Positions 12,576-23,505 of a stretch of 64,000 nt of DNA are shown here, one piece after another. Origin of the DNA: Epichloe hybrida (lineage: Eukaryota; Ascomycota; Sordariomycetes; Hypocreales; Clavicipitaceae). Below the pieces are notes generated by a model that was given only the letters and a program-made list of their open reading frames with translations, was not told the origin of the DNA and did not search any database. Where the stretch lies: assembly GCA_019022495.1 (NCBI GenBank), contig JAFEKR010000009.1, forward strand, positions 1,984,001 to 2,048,000, in the 5' to 3' direction. The position numbers and the translations under genes were made by a program. Positions within the stretch are counted from its first letter, which is position 1. Each line of letters begins with the position of its first letter.

Positions 12576-15500
12576 TTAGCAGCCGTAGGACTTGCACTTG
12601 TCGGCTGGGTTGACCTTCTTGTTCGCGACAAGACAAGCATCATACTGAGCCTGGCACTTGATGTGGTGGTCCAAGTTGAGCGTGCGGCGATTAACGTCGC
12701 CAGGCTTGGCAGCCACGCGGGGAACCAAGCCGAGTTCAGAACGTTTGCCCGCCTGGCAATTCCAAAAGTCATACTTCTCACACTCGTCATATTGTTCCTT
12801 GCAGGCTTGGGCACATGCCTCTGGGACCTTGGGCAGAGGGAACGACGAGCATTTGCTGCTGTCATCATCGGTGTACAGCTTGAAAGGGTTGCTGCCAAAG
12901 TCGGCCTTGACGTCGTTGCAAGAAACAGCGGGCAGCGGAATACCACAAACCGCCTTGCCAATGTCCACGCAGACGTTTTCCGGCTGCGGGGGGCAGACTG
13001 GTGTGTTGGTCGGGGGCGCTTGCGTCGTTGTTGCGGCGGCACACGGCTTGGTGATGGTTGTTACGGTTCCAGCGCTGGGCTTGCAATCGCCCTTGCTGCA
13101 AGATCCGCCTTTACATCCGAGACAGCACGCCTTGACCTCCTCGCAGAACTTGCCGTACTCGAAGCACTTGATGGCATTCTGGACCCCGGCCTTCTTGAAG
13201 CAAACTCCGAGCTGGATTTTACAGGTCACTGCCGAGTGCAGGCAGCCAACACTGTCTGACCAGTCAGGAATCGGAGGAGCACACCAGTCACCGATCTGTT
13301 TCTCGCATTTTGGAGTCGTGGTGACCACACTGGCGCAAAGAGTACTGGTCGTCCAAGTTCGAGTAGACGTTGGGTTGGTAGTGACGGGAGGATTTGGCCC
13401 AGTACTGGAGGCAGGTCCAGATGAAGCAGGTCCAGTCGAGGCAGGGCCGGTAGAGGCAGGAATGGAAACGGGCTCAGTCGAAGCAGGTCCAGTGCTAGAA
13501 GCAGGGCCGGACGAGGCAGGGCTGGTGGGAGCAGGCTCGGTGGGAGCGGGCTCGGTAGGAGCAGGGCCGGTGCTAGAAGCAGGGCCAGATGAAGCAGGGC
13601 CGGTGGGGATGGGCTCGGTAGAAACGGGCTCAGTCGAAGCAGATCCAGTGCTAGAAGCAGGGCCGGACGAGGCAGGGCCGGTGGGAGCAGGCTCGGTGGG
13701 AGCAGGCTCGGTGGGAGCAGGCTCGGTGGGAGCAGGCTCGGTGGGAGCAGGCTCGGTGGGAGCAGGCTCGGTGGGAGCGGGCTCGGTAGGAGCGGGGCCG
13801 GTGCTAGAAGCAGGGCTAGATGAAGCAGGGCCGGTGGGTGCAGGCTCGGTAGGAACAGGCTCAGTAGGAGCAGGACCGGTGCTAGAACCAGGGCCAGACG
13901 AAGCAGGGCCGGTAGGAGCAGGCTCGGTAGGAGCAGGTCCGGTGGGAACGGGCTCGGTAGGAACAGGCTCGGTGCTAGAAGCAGGTCCAGTTGGGACAGG
14001 CTCGGTAGGAGCAGGTCCAGTGCTAGAAGCAGGGCCAGATGAAGCAGGGCCAGATGAAGCAGGGCCGGACGAAACAGGGCCAGTAGGAACGGGCTCGGTA
14101 GGAGCAGGGCCGGTGGGAACGGGCTCGGTAGGAACAGGCTCGGTAGGAACAGGCTCGGTAGGAACAGGCTCGGTAGGAACAGGCTCGGTGCTAGAAGCAG
14201 GTCCAGTTAGGACAGGCTCGGTAGGAGCAGGTCCGGACGAAGCAGGCCCAGATGAAGCAGGGCCGGTGGGAGCGGGTTCGGTAGGAACAGGACCGGTGCT
14301 AGAAGCAGGTCCAGTGGAAACGGGCTCGGTAGGAGCGGGCTCAGTGGGAGCAGGGCCGGACGAAGCAGGTCCAGATGAAGCAGGGCCGGTGGGAGCGGGC
14401 TCAGTGGGAGCAGGGCCAGACGAAGCAGGTCCGGATGAAGCAGGGCCAGTGGGAGCGGGCTCGGTAGGAGCAGGACCAGACGAATCAGGTCCAGATGAAG
14501 CAGGGCCGGTGGGAGCGGGCTCAGTGGGAGCAGGACCAGTTAGAACAGGCCCAGTGGGAACAGGACCGGACGAAGCAGGGCCAGTGGGAGCGGGCTCGGT
14601 AGGAGCAGTTCCAGTTGGAACAGGCTCAGTAGGAACAGGACCGGACGAATCAGGTCCGGTGGATGCAATGTCTGTGCTGGAAGCAGGACCGGACGAAGCA
14701 GGACCAGTTAGAACAGGCTCGGTAGGAACAGGACCGGACGAAGCCGGACCGCTGGTAGGGGGTAAGCCGCAGGCGGGACCAGACGAATCAGGACCAGATG
14801 AAGCAGGGCCGGAGGGAGCAGGCTCGGTAGGAGCAGTTCCAGTTGGAACCGGCTCAGTAGGAACAGGACCGGACGAATCAGGTCCGGTGGATGCAATGTC
14901 TGTGCTGGAAGCAGGTCCGGACGATGCTGGGCCAGTCGATGCAGAACCAGTGCCCGATGCAGGAGCAGACGGGCTACCCGGCACGGAAGAAGATGGGATG
15001 GTCGAGGCCGACGAGACAGGAGGGTTTCCTTTGCATGGCTCGGTCGACTCAAGGTCTTTGGCCTGGTAAACAGTCAAACGACTTCGGCCACCGCAAGGAG
15101 AAGACTTGTCTCCGTTGCAAGGAACATTGCACTCGGAGTCAGACACCTTCTTGGTGTCTGGAGACGGGGCGGGAGCACACCAGCACTCTCCTGAGAAAGG
15201 ATTAGTATTCGCCCGTTGGTTGGTTTGGGGTTATTCTTTGCTTATCAATCTTACCTCCATATTCAGTGCCGGCATAGGCAAACCCCTGTGATTTGCAAGC
15301 CGCGATGCACTTCTGTGGCGTCAATGAAGAGCCATCGACCTTGACAGGGTAAGACAGCGCTCTTCCACTGGACGAGTCGTCGGTGTAACATCCGATTGGC
15401 TGGTAATCTTGTACAGCGACCTCGTCAGGCTTCTTGGGAAATGTCTTGTCTTCCCAGATTGACAGGGCTTTGTCCCCTCCACAGGTTTCCTGTTTGTTTC

Positions 15501-15881
15501 CGTTGCACGGAAGGTTGCATTGGCCTTTGTCTGCAGGGGCGCCATTGATGACAGCGCCGCAGAAGCAAACGCCGTAATACTTCAGTCCGGAATAGCGGAA
15601 ACCATTTCCTGCCGGTGCGGTATTAGTCATAGTTCTATGCCGGGCTGCTTTGGGCCGCAACACAGCTTACCTTTGCAAATGGCGGAGCATTTCTCAACAG
15701 TCATGTCGCCTTGGCCGGCTTTGGAGCGCATGACCAGAGCCGGAGGGTTGGCATCGCTGAAACATCCAACGGATTCAAAGGGTTTGAACTGATCCGCGCA
15801 TGGCGGGAGCTCGACGTTCGTCGCAAGAACGACTTGGCTCAAACCAGTCGCCAGTGCGGTGACAAAGAGGGATCGGGCCAT
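12576..15881 (-). CDS. Secreted two-WSC-domain protein with Pro/Thr/Ser mucin-like repeats
   Basis: Exons (minus) are 15881-15671, 15608-15255 and 15190-12576, giving 1059 aa. Introns are 62 and 64 bp with GTAAGC/GTAAGA donors, an ACTAAT branch site and CAG acceptors; phases fit. A signal peptide (MARSLFVTALATGLSQVVLA) is followed by WSC domain 1 (about 33-123; YYGVCFCG, CNLPCNG, CGG) and WSC domain 2 (about 141-230; GGECWCA, CNVPCNG, CGG). About 535 residues of PTEP/PTGP/ASSGP hexad repeats come next (about 255-790), then a Cys-rich C-terminal region with many paired cysteines (CCLGCKGGSCSKGDC). No GPI-anchor tail or TM segment is seen at the end (SYGC). WSC domains bind wall carbohydrates. 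The Ser/Thr/Pro tract should be heavily O-mannosylated, so an extracellular wall-associated or adhesive role is inferred. The Cys-rich tail was not assigned to a family. Confidence 0.85.
13390..14990. repeat. 18-bp-period minisatellite inside WSC gene
   Basis: The DNA encoding the PTEP/PTGP/ASSGP tract is built from near-identical 18-bp units in long runs. Higher-order duplication is visible: 14593-14687 and 14821-14915 are 95-bp near-identical copies, 228 bp (76 codons) apart. Such arrays change length easily without changing frame. Confidence 0.9.
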
Positions 15882-17827
15882 GGTGAAACGTTTGGACGAC
15901 GTGGTATAGACGAATGTTGGAGCTTTCCCCGTTCTTTGAGACGAATGAACAGCTGTGCCGGAACTTCCTGGGTTGTTGAAGATTGTGAAGAATGCGGAGG
16001 ACAGCAAACCTTTATATCTATTACTATGCCAAGTGGTAGCTGCAGATTCCCATATTCGCTCTGGTCACTCTGGTAAAGCACCACATGAGCTGGGATACCA
16101 TCATCAAAGCCAGCCTCGTCCGCACAGACTGGCAAGCGAATGTCCTTCCAGCTCAAGGCCGTGAGAGTTTTGCGGTGGTCTGCCATTCTCGGTCCACGTC
16201 ATGACAGCGCCCATAACGACATCTCGATGTTATCCAAGGACTGGGTATCCAAGGACTGGGGCCAAGTGGCGGGCGAAAACTCTAAAGTATCGGCATGGCG
16301 AAGCAAAGCGGAAAACAACAAAGCAACATCAGGCTAGTCCGTGCCCCCTGGCCCGAGTTGCATTTCCACCACTGCCACCTATCTTCGCGACAATGGCATG
16401 GGAACCGGCTCGGCGGAATCTGGTTCTGGGGACAGGTAAGCGAAGAGCTTGGATCCTAGCGCAATCGGTGGATGGGTTACTAACTTATCAAGAACTTGAG
16501 AACAAGGCGGCCGATGGACCGCCGCTCAGACGTCCAAGCAACCAAGCAACGTGGGTTGAGGTGCGCCTTGTTGACCCGCAAACCTGACACAGACCCATCC
16601 GTAGCGCGGCGGCGGCACGAGGCTCGAGCAAATGCGTCGAGCATTTGCGCCGATGGATCGAAGCTCGTCGTGGCCGATTACTTGCTGCGGCTCCTCCGAA
16701 GCCATTGTTCGGATTGACGATGCAAAGACCAAAAAAAATTTGGTTCATGTCACGTGCGCCGTGGCATGATCTCGCCGTTGGATGGGATTGCTTACCTACC
16801 CCTGAGATTGGGGGGCTTGCGTCATCGACCAGGAAACAGACCACCAAAAAAAAAAAAAAAAAAGGCTCCGAAGTGATTCGACAAAACCAAGTGGGGCGAT
16901 GCTTTCTGTGCGCTTTTGGCATCTCAACGTTGCCTCACCAAAGCTTCGTCACTCACCGTCCGTCCAGGCATTTGCATCCCGAGCCAACAACGCCTGCCCG
17001 CCTAATGTAGAAGACTCCCGTCACAACGGCCAGCAAGCCAGTTCAGGAGAGTCATGTCTCCTACATCAACTCTACCAGCCGATGGTGCGGAAAGTGAGAG
17101 CTTCTCCAACATTCTTCTAGGTCTTGAGCTGCTCGGCCTGCCTTTTTCTTTCTCACTCGCTTCTTGGGGCTGGGCCTCAAGAGTTGGCTTTTCCTCCCGC
17201 CCCTCACTGCCTTCTGGACGTATACCTCTCCCACTTTAGCCCGCAGATTAATGAGCATGTTAAGCTGCCTGCCTGGCCGTCCGATTGAGTCTTGTGTGAC
17301 CTTCAAGGAGGCCGGCGGCCGGCGACCACGCCAAGTTAAACGGAACAAGCAAGCTTCCCATCCCAGACGTGCTCCGAGCTGTACATAGACGGCAAGGCTG
17401 ATTTCCAGGGCGACACCCTGGACATGCTGGAGTTATCGCCATGACTGGGCCAAGTTCAGCTTCACGTGGCCTCTTTTCAAGTAACAATCTTCTTCACATT
17501 CTTCGCACACGTCGTCCTTCACACAAGAGAACAGGGCATGCAACAGATTCGTTAGACGCGGTCGCTCTGGGACAACTGGCGAGTATTCGTCCATATCCAA
17601 AGCAAATCGCGCAAACAGCCGAGAATTGTAGTCAGCAGCAAGAGCGCGTGATGCGTTGCCACGCTCAAAACAGTTTCAAGCAACAACCCGTCTCACAATG
17701 AAAAACACAGTTCTAAACTTCAGTAGTGTGTCATGTCATTATCATGGGGTTCAGGAGGGAGAGAGGATAACTGTTCAGAATAGATACAGACGGCAGCGGA
17801 GAAAAACTAACGAAATGAGCTCTCCAT
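15882..17827. other. Intergenic, about 1.9 kb
   Basis: This is the upstream region of the WSC gene. A small imperfect duplication (GGACTGGG-TATCCAA) lies near 16230-16260 and an A18 run near 16848. Open frames on both strands are short, lack recognisable domains and do not link through good splice sites. No gene is called. Confidence 0.6.
16011..16016 (-). promoter_or_regulatory. Possible TATA box of the WSC gene
   Basis: TATAAA on the minus strand lies about 130 bp upstream of the ATG at 15881. Position and sequence are plausible; there is no transcript evidence. Confidence 0.4.
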
Positions 17828-18769
17828 CTATAAAACTTGCCCCAACCACGCCTTGACCTTCCTACCTTGCTGCGTCTCCGTCTTGTCTCCGACGTACAAG
17901 TTGTACACTGGAGCAACATGGCCTTCTCGAGGTGCCACAAAGAACTCGACGACGTTTGGGAGTGCAGCCTAGTTGATTGGATTGGATTGGCACGTCAGTG
18001 TGTTGCCCCGACTGAATCTGTCCTCTGGTTCGTTCCTCACCTGAAGCTTCTGGGCCATATCTTCAATGGCCGGCAGCAAGATCTCATTGCCCCCGCCGCA
18101 GATCAAGACGTGCTTGACGGGGAAAGTCTCGAACCAGCCTTGCGGCGCGAGGGAGGCGCTGTTGAAGAAATCCATGTCGGCTCCTCCGAGGAACGCGCTG
18201 GACCACGGCTTGCCGACGCGCGCGGTGATGAGGTCGCCGCCATGGTAGATCTCGCGGCCGCTGTGGTCCTCCCCGAGGAGCGTCCAGGGGGCGATGGCGA
18301 CGGCCCCGGCGAGGGGCTCGGCCACGCCCAGCGCCGGGATGGACGGGTGCGTGTGCGCAAGGTGGGAGAGGACGCCCATGACCAGGTTGCCGCCGGCCGA
18401 GTCGCCGCCCAGCAGGACCCGGGACGGCGGCCGGCCCGTCTGCTCCAGGATGTAGCGCAGGGCCCCGACGGCCTGCGTGAGCTGCGTAGGGTACACGGCC
18501 GCCGGGGCGAGGGAGTATGTCAGGACGAAGACGGCGAGGTCCTTGCCCGACGCGCGCGACGAGACCACGAGGCTGTCGAGGAACTTGAAGTAGCCCGTGT
18601 TGGCGGGCAGGCAGAAGCCGCCGCCGTGGTACCAGATGAGGACGTTTTTGGCGTCCTTGCTCCCCAGCCAGTGGCCTTGGGCGCCGTCGCCCAGGTCCAC
18701 CGTCTCGGCGGGCATCTTTACGGACCGGGCATACTGCTCGTACACGACGTTGGTCAGGGGCGAGATGAG

Positions 18770-18804
<35 letters not shown>

Positions 18805-19079
18805 ACGGCAGAGTTAGCTGACACATGCGCGGCTCGCCATCGGCTGCTTCTCGGTGAGATTTGAGGTTAAACCCACTGTAGCTGAACGGGAGAGAGGCGG
18901 TCCGTGGCTCTTCGTAGAATGGCATAGGCAACGTGGAGGTGGAGGCTGGGCGCGTCCTTCTGGCTCCGGAAAACGCCCGTCAGTGCTGAGAACATGGCCA
19001 CGGCGACGATGGACACCATGGCGGGTATCATGTCCAGCTTGCCCCATATGGACAGTTTTTCCGTCGCTTTTGTCTGCAT
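17828..19079 (-). CDS. Alpha/beta hydrolase (HSL-type esterase/lipase) with N-terminal membrane anchor
   Basis: Exons (minus) are 19079-18877, 18770-18041 and 17968-17828, giving 357 aa. Intron 1 (GTGGGT donor, GCTAAC branch site) ends in a run of 32 A residues (minus strand) directly before the acceptor AG. Intron 2 is GTGAGG...CTAG. Phases are consistent throughout. A hydrophobic segment at about 17-36 (MIPAMVSIVAVAMFSALTGVF) looks like a signal anchor. The fold is shown by the oxyanion motif YHGGGF (about 115-120), the nucleophile elbow GGDSAGGN (Ser about 192) and the catalytic His in REGHVAPV (His about 328). These fit the hormone-sensitive-lipase family, which cleaves short- to medium-chain carboxyl esters. 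The physiological substrate cannot be told. It follows the permease pseudogene in the same orientation, with about 0.8 kb between them. Confidence 0.88.
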
Positions 19080-19902
19080 CTCGAGGTGGGAACTGAACCG
19101 CGTCGGTCGGGGTCGGTCGTAGGTTGGTCGTCGGGTGGTTTCAACTTGTGCCTCGATGTTGATTGCCGAGAATGAAATGCGTGCGCCGAGCGGGTGTTAT
19201 AAGCATTCTGAGAATACATGGTGACCACCGAGTTACATGTACAGATGATAGATTTGAACGGGGGCGGGCAGTTGATACCCACGAGGCTCGGAAGAAAGAC
19301 AATGCCTCGGGTACCGGCGTCGACGGGTCTGACCGGCTCCGTGTCGGTGAGCCGTTGTTCCCGGTCAGGCCAATCAGAACCTCGTGCCATGTCCTATGCG
19401 GTAGACCGGGGAGGGGTAAGGGGGGGGGGCGCCTCGTTTTCCCACATAAGGATAGCCGATGCGACGACAAGTGGCTCGTTTAAGAGAAACACGGGATGGC
19501 CGGGCTTGTTTGTTCCACTGCGCCCATGTGCAGATACGGGGAAAACAAAGCCAATGCTCCGATACATACACATGGCATGCCGCCGCCCGCTCCCACCGGC
19601 CCCCAAAGTGCTCACTGAGCCACTGGCGCCCTCTCGGTGTGTCATGATTCGAGGTGCCCCCGGATAGGGTTGGGTTGGGGCTATTACAACAGGTGTGCGA
19701 TTGTCATTCTGTCACTATTCACAGCATGCGGCTATCCAGGGATTCCGGCTTGATCAACTTCATCTTCGCATGGCCCGCAAAACTGACTCACTCAAGACGG
19801 CCGAGCAAAGAATGAATTGTATTTCGCTTTACTAGCCAGAGTCAAGATAATACAATGTACACTCTATTCATGGAGGAAAGCTTCTGACGCAACACAGCCC
19901 TT
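19080..19902. other. Intergenic
   Basis: About 0.8 kb between the hydrolase and the permease pseudogene, both on the minus strand. Only short shadow ORFs and a G10 run near 19420 are seen. Confidence 0.6.
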
Positions 19903-21393
19903 TCAAGTCGACCTGCAAGCAAAAGGGCTGTGTGCACTGCCGTCACTTGTTTCCTTGATCTGGCGGATGGCATTAGTCGGCCGTTGGAAGCACCCCAAAA
20001 AGAAATTGGGGGGGGCGTTGGGGTTATTTGAGGGTGGGAGACTCTCACAATATCGACAATGGTAGCATAGGTTCCGGCAACGAGAGTCACAGCCCCAATG
20101 ATGAAGGCGACGATGCTTCCGACGCTGATGGCCAGGTTCTCCTTGGAGTACCAACTGCCTCTACACAACAACTTGAACCACATGATGGCTGGGATCCAGA
20201 AGGAAAATCCCGACACGAAGAGCGCCGACGCAAGGGACAGCAAATCTGAGAAGATGGGAATGGCTTCTGCGATGACCCATGGGAATGGCTTCTGCGATGA
20301 CCCATGCCGCAATCGTAAAGACCGTCACCAAGCCGATCCAGGTGGCCCAGCCCCTGGGTGTCTTGATGTAGCGCAACACCGAGTTTTTGAAGATTCGGCC
20401 GTGTAGATAACGGAGCGCAACGGTGGAGTTGATGGAGCCCGAGATAAAGATGACCGGGAGGGCGACGCCAAACGCGACCTTGGAGATGATTGGGCCCGCA
20501 GACAAGAGGGCTGGGGATTGGACGGACGAGCCGACGAACGCATAGCATAAGGCGCCCGTCAGAGTGTAAATGATGATTTGGGTGAAACCAGAAGCCCACA
20601 TGGATTTCATGTAATCGTTGGGTGTGTGCATTTCGTCCATGAAGGAGAACTGACCGATAGCAAAGCTAAAGGCGAAGATAATGTTGCTTATAGCAACGAA
20701 TGCTCTGGACAAGGTGACGTCTTGTTGAGGCCAGGCCGACCAGTCCACGCCGCCGAGCCCCATGGAACTGTCGGAAGCCTGGATTCCAGTTGCCATGACG
20801 GTGATGGCGACGGCGGCCACAATCGAACCAAAGTCGACATAGCCGAGAATGGCCACCTCGGCGAAGGACGGGGGGATGGCCAGAACGAGGAGGACAATGG
20901 CAGACACGGCGGAGAAGACAAGAGAGCAGACACGGCCGCCGTCGAGGGTGCTGAGAGCAATGCTGCCCGTCAGGGCGTGCGAACCCACCACCATGACAAG
21001 CTCAAGCACCAAGGCCAGACCGAAGAGCTCGTATCCGAACCTGCCGAGCAGCAGCCGGCCGGCATCGGCATAGTTGGCCGTCTCGGGAAACCTGAGCTTC
21101 ACCTGGCCGACGATGTAGCTTGTGAATATCGAAACCAGTCCCAAAGCAATGGTCAGGAAGACGCCCGGGAGCATGCCCAAGGTGTGATAGGCGGAAGGCA
21201 GACTGAGGGCGCCCAGCGCGACGGCCTCGACAATCGTCACGATGGCCAGTCTCTTCCATCCCAGTCGGTGGAAATGGGCGTTTCCAGCGGCAGCGATCTG
21301 CTCGAGTCGGTCTTGGGCCAGGTCCTCGTCGCTCGCTTCATAACTCTGCCACGATGGGCCCTTGTCAGGCTGAGCGGCAGGGGGTGCAGCCAT
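19903..21393 (-). pseudogene. Amino-acid permease (AAAP family), frameshifted by a 25-bp tandem duplication
   Basis: Exon 1 (minus) is 21393-20049. The intron is 20048-19960 (GTGAGA donor, ACTAATG branch site, CCAG acceptor). Exon 2 is 19959-19903, ending in a short Ser/Gly-rich tail. About eleven hydrophobic helices are visible. Typical fungal neutral/aromatic amino-acid transporter features include EAVALGALSLPSAYHTLGM near the N-terminus, FAFSFAIGQFSFMDEM in the middle and INSTVALRYLHGRIF before the last helices. Near helix 9-10 a 25-bp direct repeat (20256-20280 and 20281-20305) shifts the frame. The frame with the duplication stops at 20161 after an aberrant tail. Without one copy the frame runs cleanly to the stop at 19903 (458 codons plus stop). 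Either the allele is a young pseudogene or the duplication is an assembly error. Without the duplication it would import amino acids at the plasma membrane. Confidence 0.85.
20256..20305. repeat. 25-bp perfect tandem duplication in permease gene
   Basis: Two identical 25-bp units, each starting GGGAATGGCTTCTG and ending GACCCAT, lie head to tail. Since 25 is not a multiple of three, they break the reading frame of the permease. Confidence 0.95.
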
Positions 21394-22253
21394 GTCGGGA
21401 ATCGGGAATCGGAAATGGAAATGGAGATGGAGATGGAAATGGAAACTAAAATGGGAATGCTAGGCGCGCCAAAAATAAAATCCCAAAAAAAAAAAAAGTC
21501 AACATGCCATAAAGTCGCTCTTCTGCTGTCTGTCATCTCTGGGGCTGGGTGCAGAGATTTTCTGGGGACCGCGTGCAAAAGCAAGCCGCCGAGTCGTGGG
21601 AACCGCGGAAAGTCAAGTCCAACATCGCACCTGCCACAAACAATGGTAATCGTGTTCCGACTTCCGACGCGTCAAGTCAAGTCCTCGTACGGGTTACCCT
21701 TTTGCTCTTCTTTCCACGTCCAAGTCGGAGAAACCTTTGGTGGTTCCAAGTTCCATGGTGGCTCCACATGACCCGGATCCGCATTTCAACAAACTTGATT
21801 ACAAAATGCTTCACATCACCGGGTCGTTCAAAATGGGGCCTCCCGGCCAGGTGTCCCAGGGAAAAAAAAAAAAAAAAAACTGCGACATGGGGAAACGCAG
21901 ACGAAACCAGACACATGACGCAACTTCATCATCGCTATTATGAACACATACATACATACTCAGACGGCACAATGACACTGATGGCAAGTGCGTACTGACC
22001 CCCATCTTGCATAGGGATGGAGAGGGAGAACAAATAGCATGTAATGCAATTACTATTCTATTTCATTCTAGCCCAGCTACAAAAGGGGAAGAAAAGGCAA
22101 ATGAAGGCAATTGAAGTCAGGTTGGTTGTCCGGAGAGGGTGAGAGCTCTGTCGTCTCATAATACCAGATGTTACATGACATGGGCTCATTGTTGACACCC
22201 TCCTCTCAATTCTTACAATGAATTCTTATTACAGTGCCGTGCAAGCTCTGTCC
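21394..22253. other. Intergenic
   Basis: This is the promoter side of the permease and the 3' side of the polygalacturonase. A GGAAAT/GGAGAT hexamer array (about 21405-21450) lies immediately before the permease ATG. A-runs occur at about 21485 and 21861. No gene was found. Confidence 0.65.
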
Positions 22254-23505
22254 CTACAGAGTCACCTCGAGTGGTACTCCGCTCTGAGACGGTGTGTTGG
22301 AGCCACCAGTGATCTTGTTATCTTCCCAAGTCCATTGAGAGCAGGCTGCGGTTGCACACTTGATTAAAACATTGGTGCCCCCCTCTCGCACCGTCCCAAC
22401 GACATTCTTTACCGTGAGACCGGTGATGGGCACGTATGGTGTGGGGCGGCCAGTAGGCCAGCCGTTCTTGTAGTCCTGCCGGATGACAATCCCGTTGACC
22501 GTGATGTCGGACAGAGTGATGGTGTCGAACACAACATTAGAGACGGAACCCCTGGCCCCGTATACGGTTTTGATTCGTATCCCGTTCTCGGAATTCGAGA
22601 CGTGCGAGTTCAGGATCCGCACATTACTGACATCGTTCTTGGTTCGGCCACCCACCGATCCGATTGCTATGCCATGCCCTCGTTCACAATCCCCGTTGGT
22701 GAAGGTGATGTTATGACCCGAGTTTACGGCCATGCAGTCATCTTGGTTCCAGACTTTGGCGCCCGAGATGTAGACGTCAGAGGACGCCGATATGTCGAAA
22801 CCATCCGTGTTATGTCCTCCGAACTTATCACCGTCACGGTCGTCCACGGTGACGTCGTAGATGCTCAGATTTGTCACCGAGGCGATGCTGAAGGCTTGTG
22901 CGGGCGTGTTCCGCACGTTAAGCGACTTGATGGTTGAGTTATGGAGACTGTTGGCGAAGAAGAACTTGGGCTTCTGCTTGCCGCCATTCGTGCCCTTGCT
23001 GTCCCACCAACGCTTGCCATTGCAGTCGATAATGTGGCCCGGGGCACCTTCGATGGAGATGGAGTTTCCGGAAAAGGAGATCAAGGGACCAGCCCATTCT
23101 GCATACTCAAAGGTCGTTTTCTCAGAAAAAATGACCTTGCCAACTTTGTTAGCAACTTTGGGAGATTCTTCACACAGTTGTCCCAGTCGTACTCACACGG
23201 GTATTGTCCTTCAACCTCGAGAGATCGAGCGTCTGCCTGGCTGGGACATTGACGTTGCTGAGTGTGATGACTCTGCAATTTCCCTTTTCCCGTATCGCAC
23301 TCGCGGCGTCTGTGAATGTACAGGCATCCTTCGTTGTGCCATCCTTTGTTGTGCCATCCTTCGTTGTGCCATCCTTTGTTGTGCCATCCTTCGTTGTGCC
23401 ATCCTTTGTTGTGCCATCCTTCGTTGTGCCATGGGCGTGACGCTTTGCCGACACTGTGGTACCAGCCAAGGCAGATAGGATGAGCAGCAATACAAGGGAG
23501 AACAT
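22254..23505 (-). CDS. Secreted endopolygalacturonase, glycoside hydrolase family 28
   Basis: Exons (minus) are 23505-23197 and 23135-22254, giving 396 aa. The intron is 61 bp with a GTGAGT donor, GCTAAC branch site and AAG acceptor. The ATG at 23505 is chosen because it begins a clean signal peptide (MFSLVLLLILSALAGTTVSA); the open frame continues upstream without a better start. Seven perfect GTTKD pentads follow (about 26-60), then the parallel beta-helix. GH28 catalytic motifs are complete: NTDGFD (about 212-217), QDDC (about 234-237), GHGIAIGS (about 256-263, His present) and RIK (about 290-292). The enzyme hydrolyses alpha-1,4-galacturonan (pectin) outside the cell. The order and sequence point to an endo-acting member. 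The repeat linker replaces the usual short propeptide and is unusual. Confidence 0.92.
23326..23430. repeat. 15-bp tandem repeat encoding GTTKD pentads
   Basis: Seven 15-bp units differ only by alternating CTTCGTTGTGCCAT and CTTTGTTGTGCCAT forms, giving a 30-bp higher-order period. The array lies in exon 1 of the polygalacturonase and keeps the frame. Confidence 0.95.

Noticed and set aside
12658..15069. Plus-strand 803-codon open frame rich in EAGPVGAGSV
   Set aside because: It is antisense to the WSC gene. It is open only because the 18-bp repeats lack stops on the opposite strand; it has no valid signals or domains.
16201..16587. 128-codon plus-strand frame between the WSC and hydrolase genes
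   Set aside because: No domain, no splice partners, starts in a small duplication; composition not protein-like.
17837..18805. Plus-strand 322-codon frame over the hydrolase
   Set aside because: It is antisense to a clear HGGGF/GDSAGG hydrolase; a GC-rich shadow ending in a poly-Phe run from the intron T tract.
18084..18824. Minus-strand 246-codon Arg/Pro/Gly-rich frame
   Set aside because: Out-of-frame reading of the hydrolase exon; low-complexity and begins in the poly-Lys of the intron A run.
20578..21771. Plus-strand 397-codon frame
   Set aside because: Antisense shadow of the permease; polar low-complexity composition and no domain.
22861..23478. Plus-strand 205-codon frame across the polygalacturonase intron
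   Set aside because: Antisense to the GH28 gene; its repetitive end (Cys-Ala-Ile-Leu) is just the complement of the GTTKD-coding repeat.
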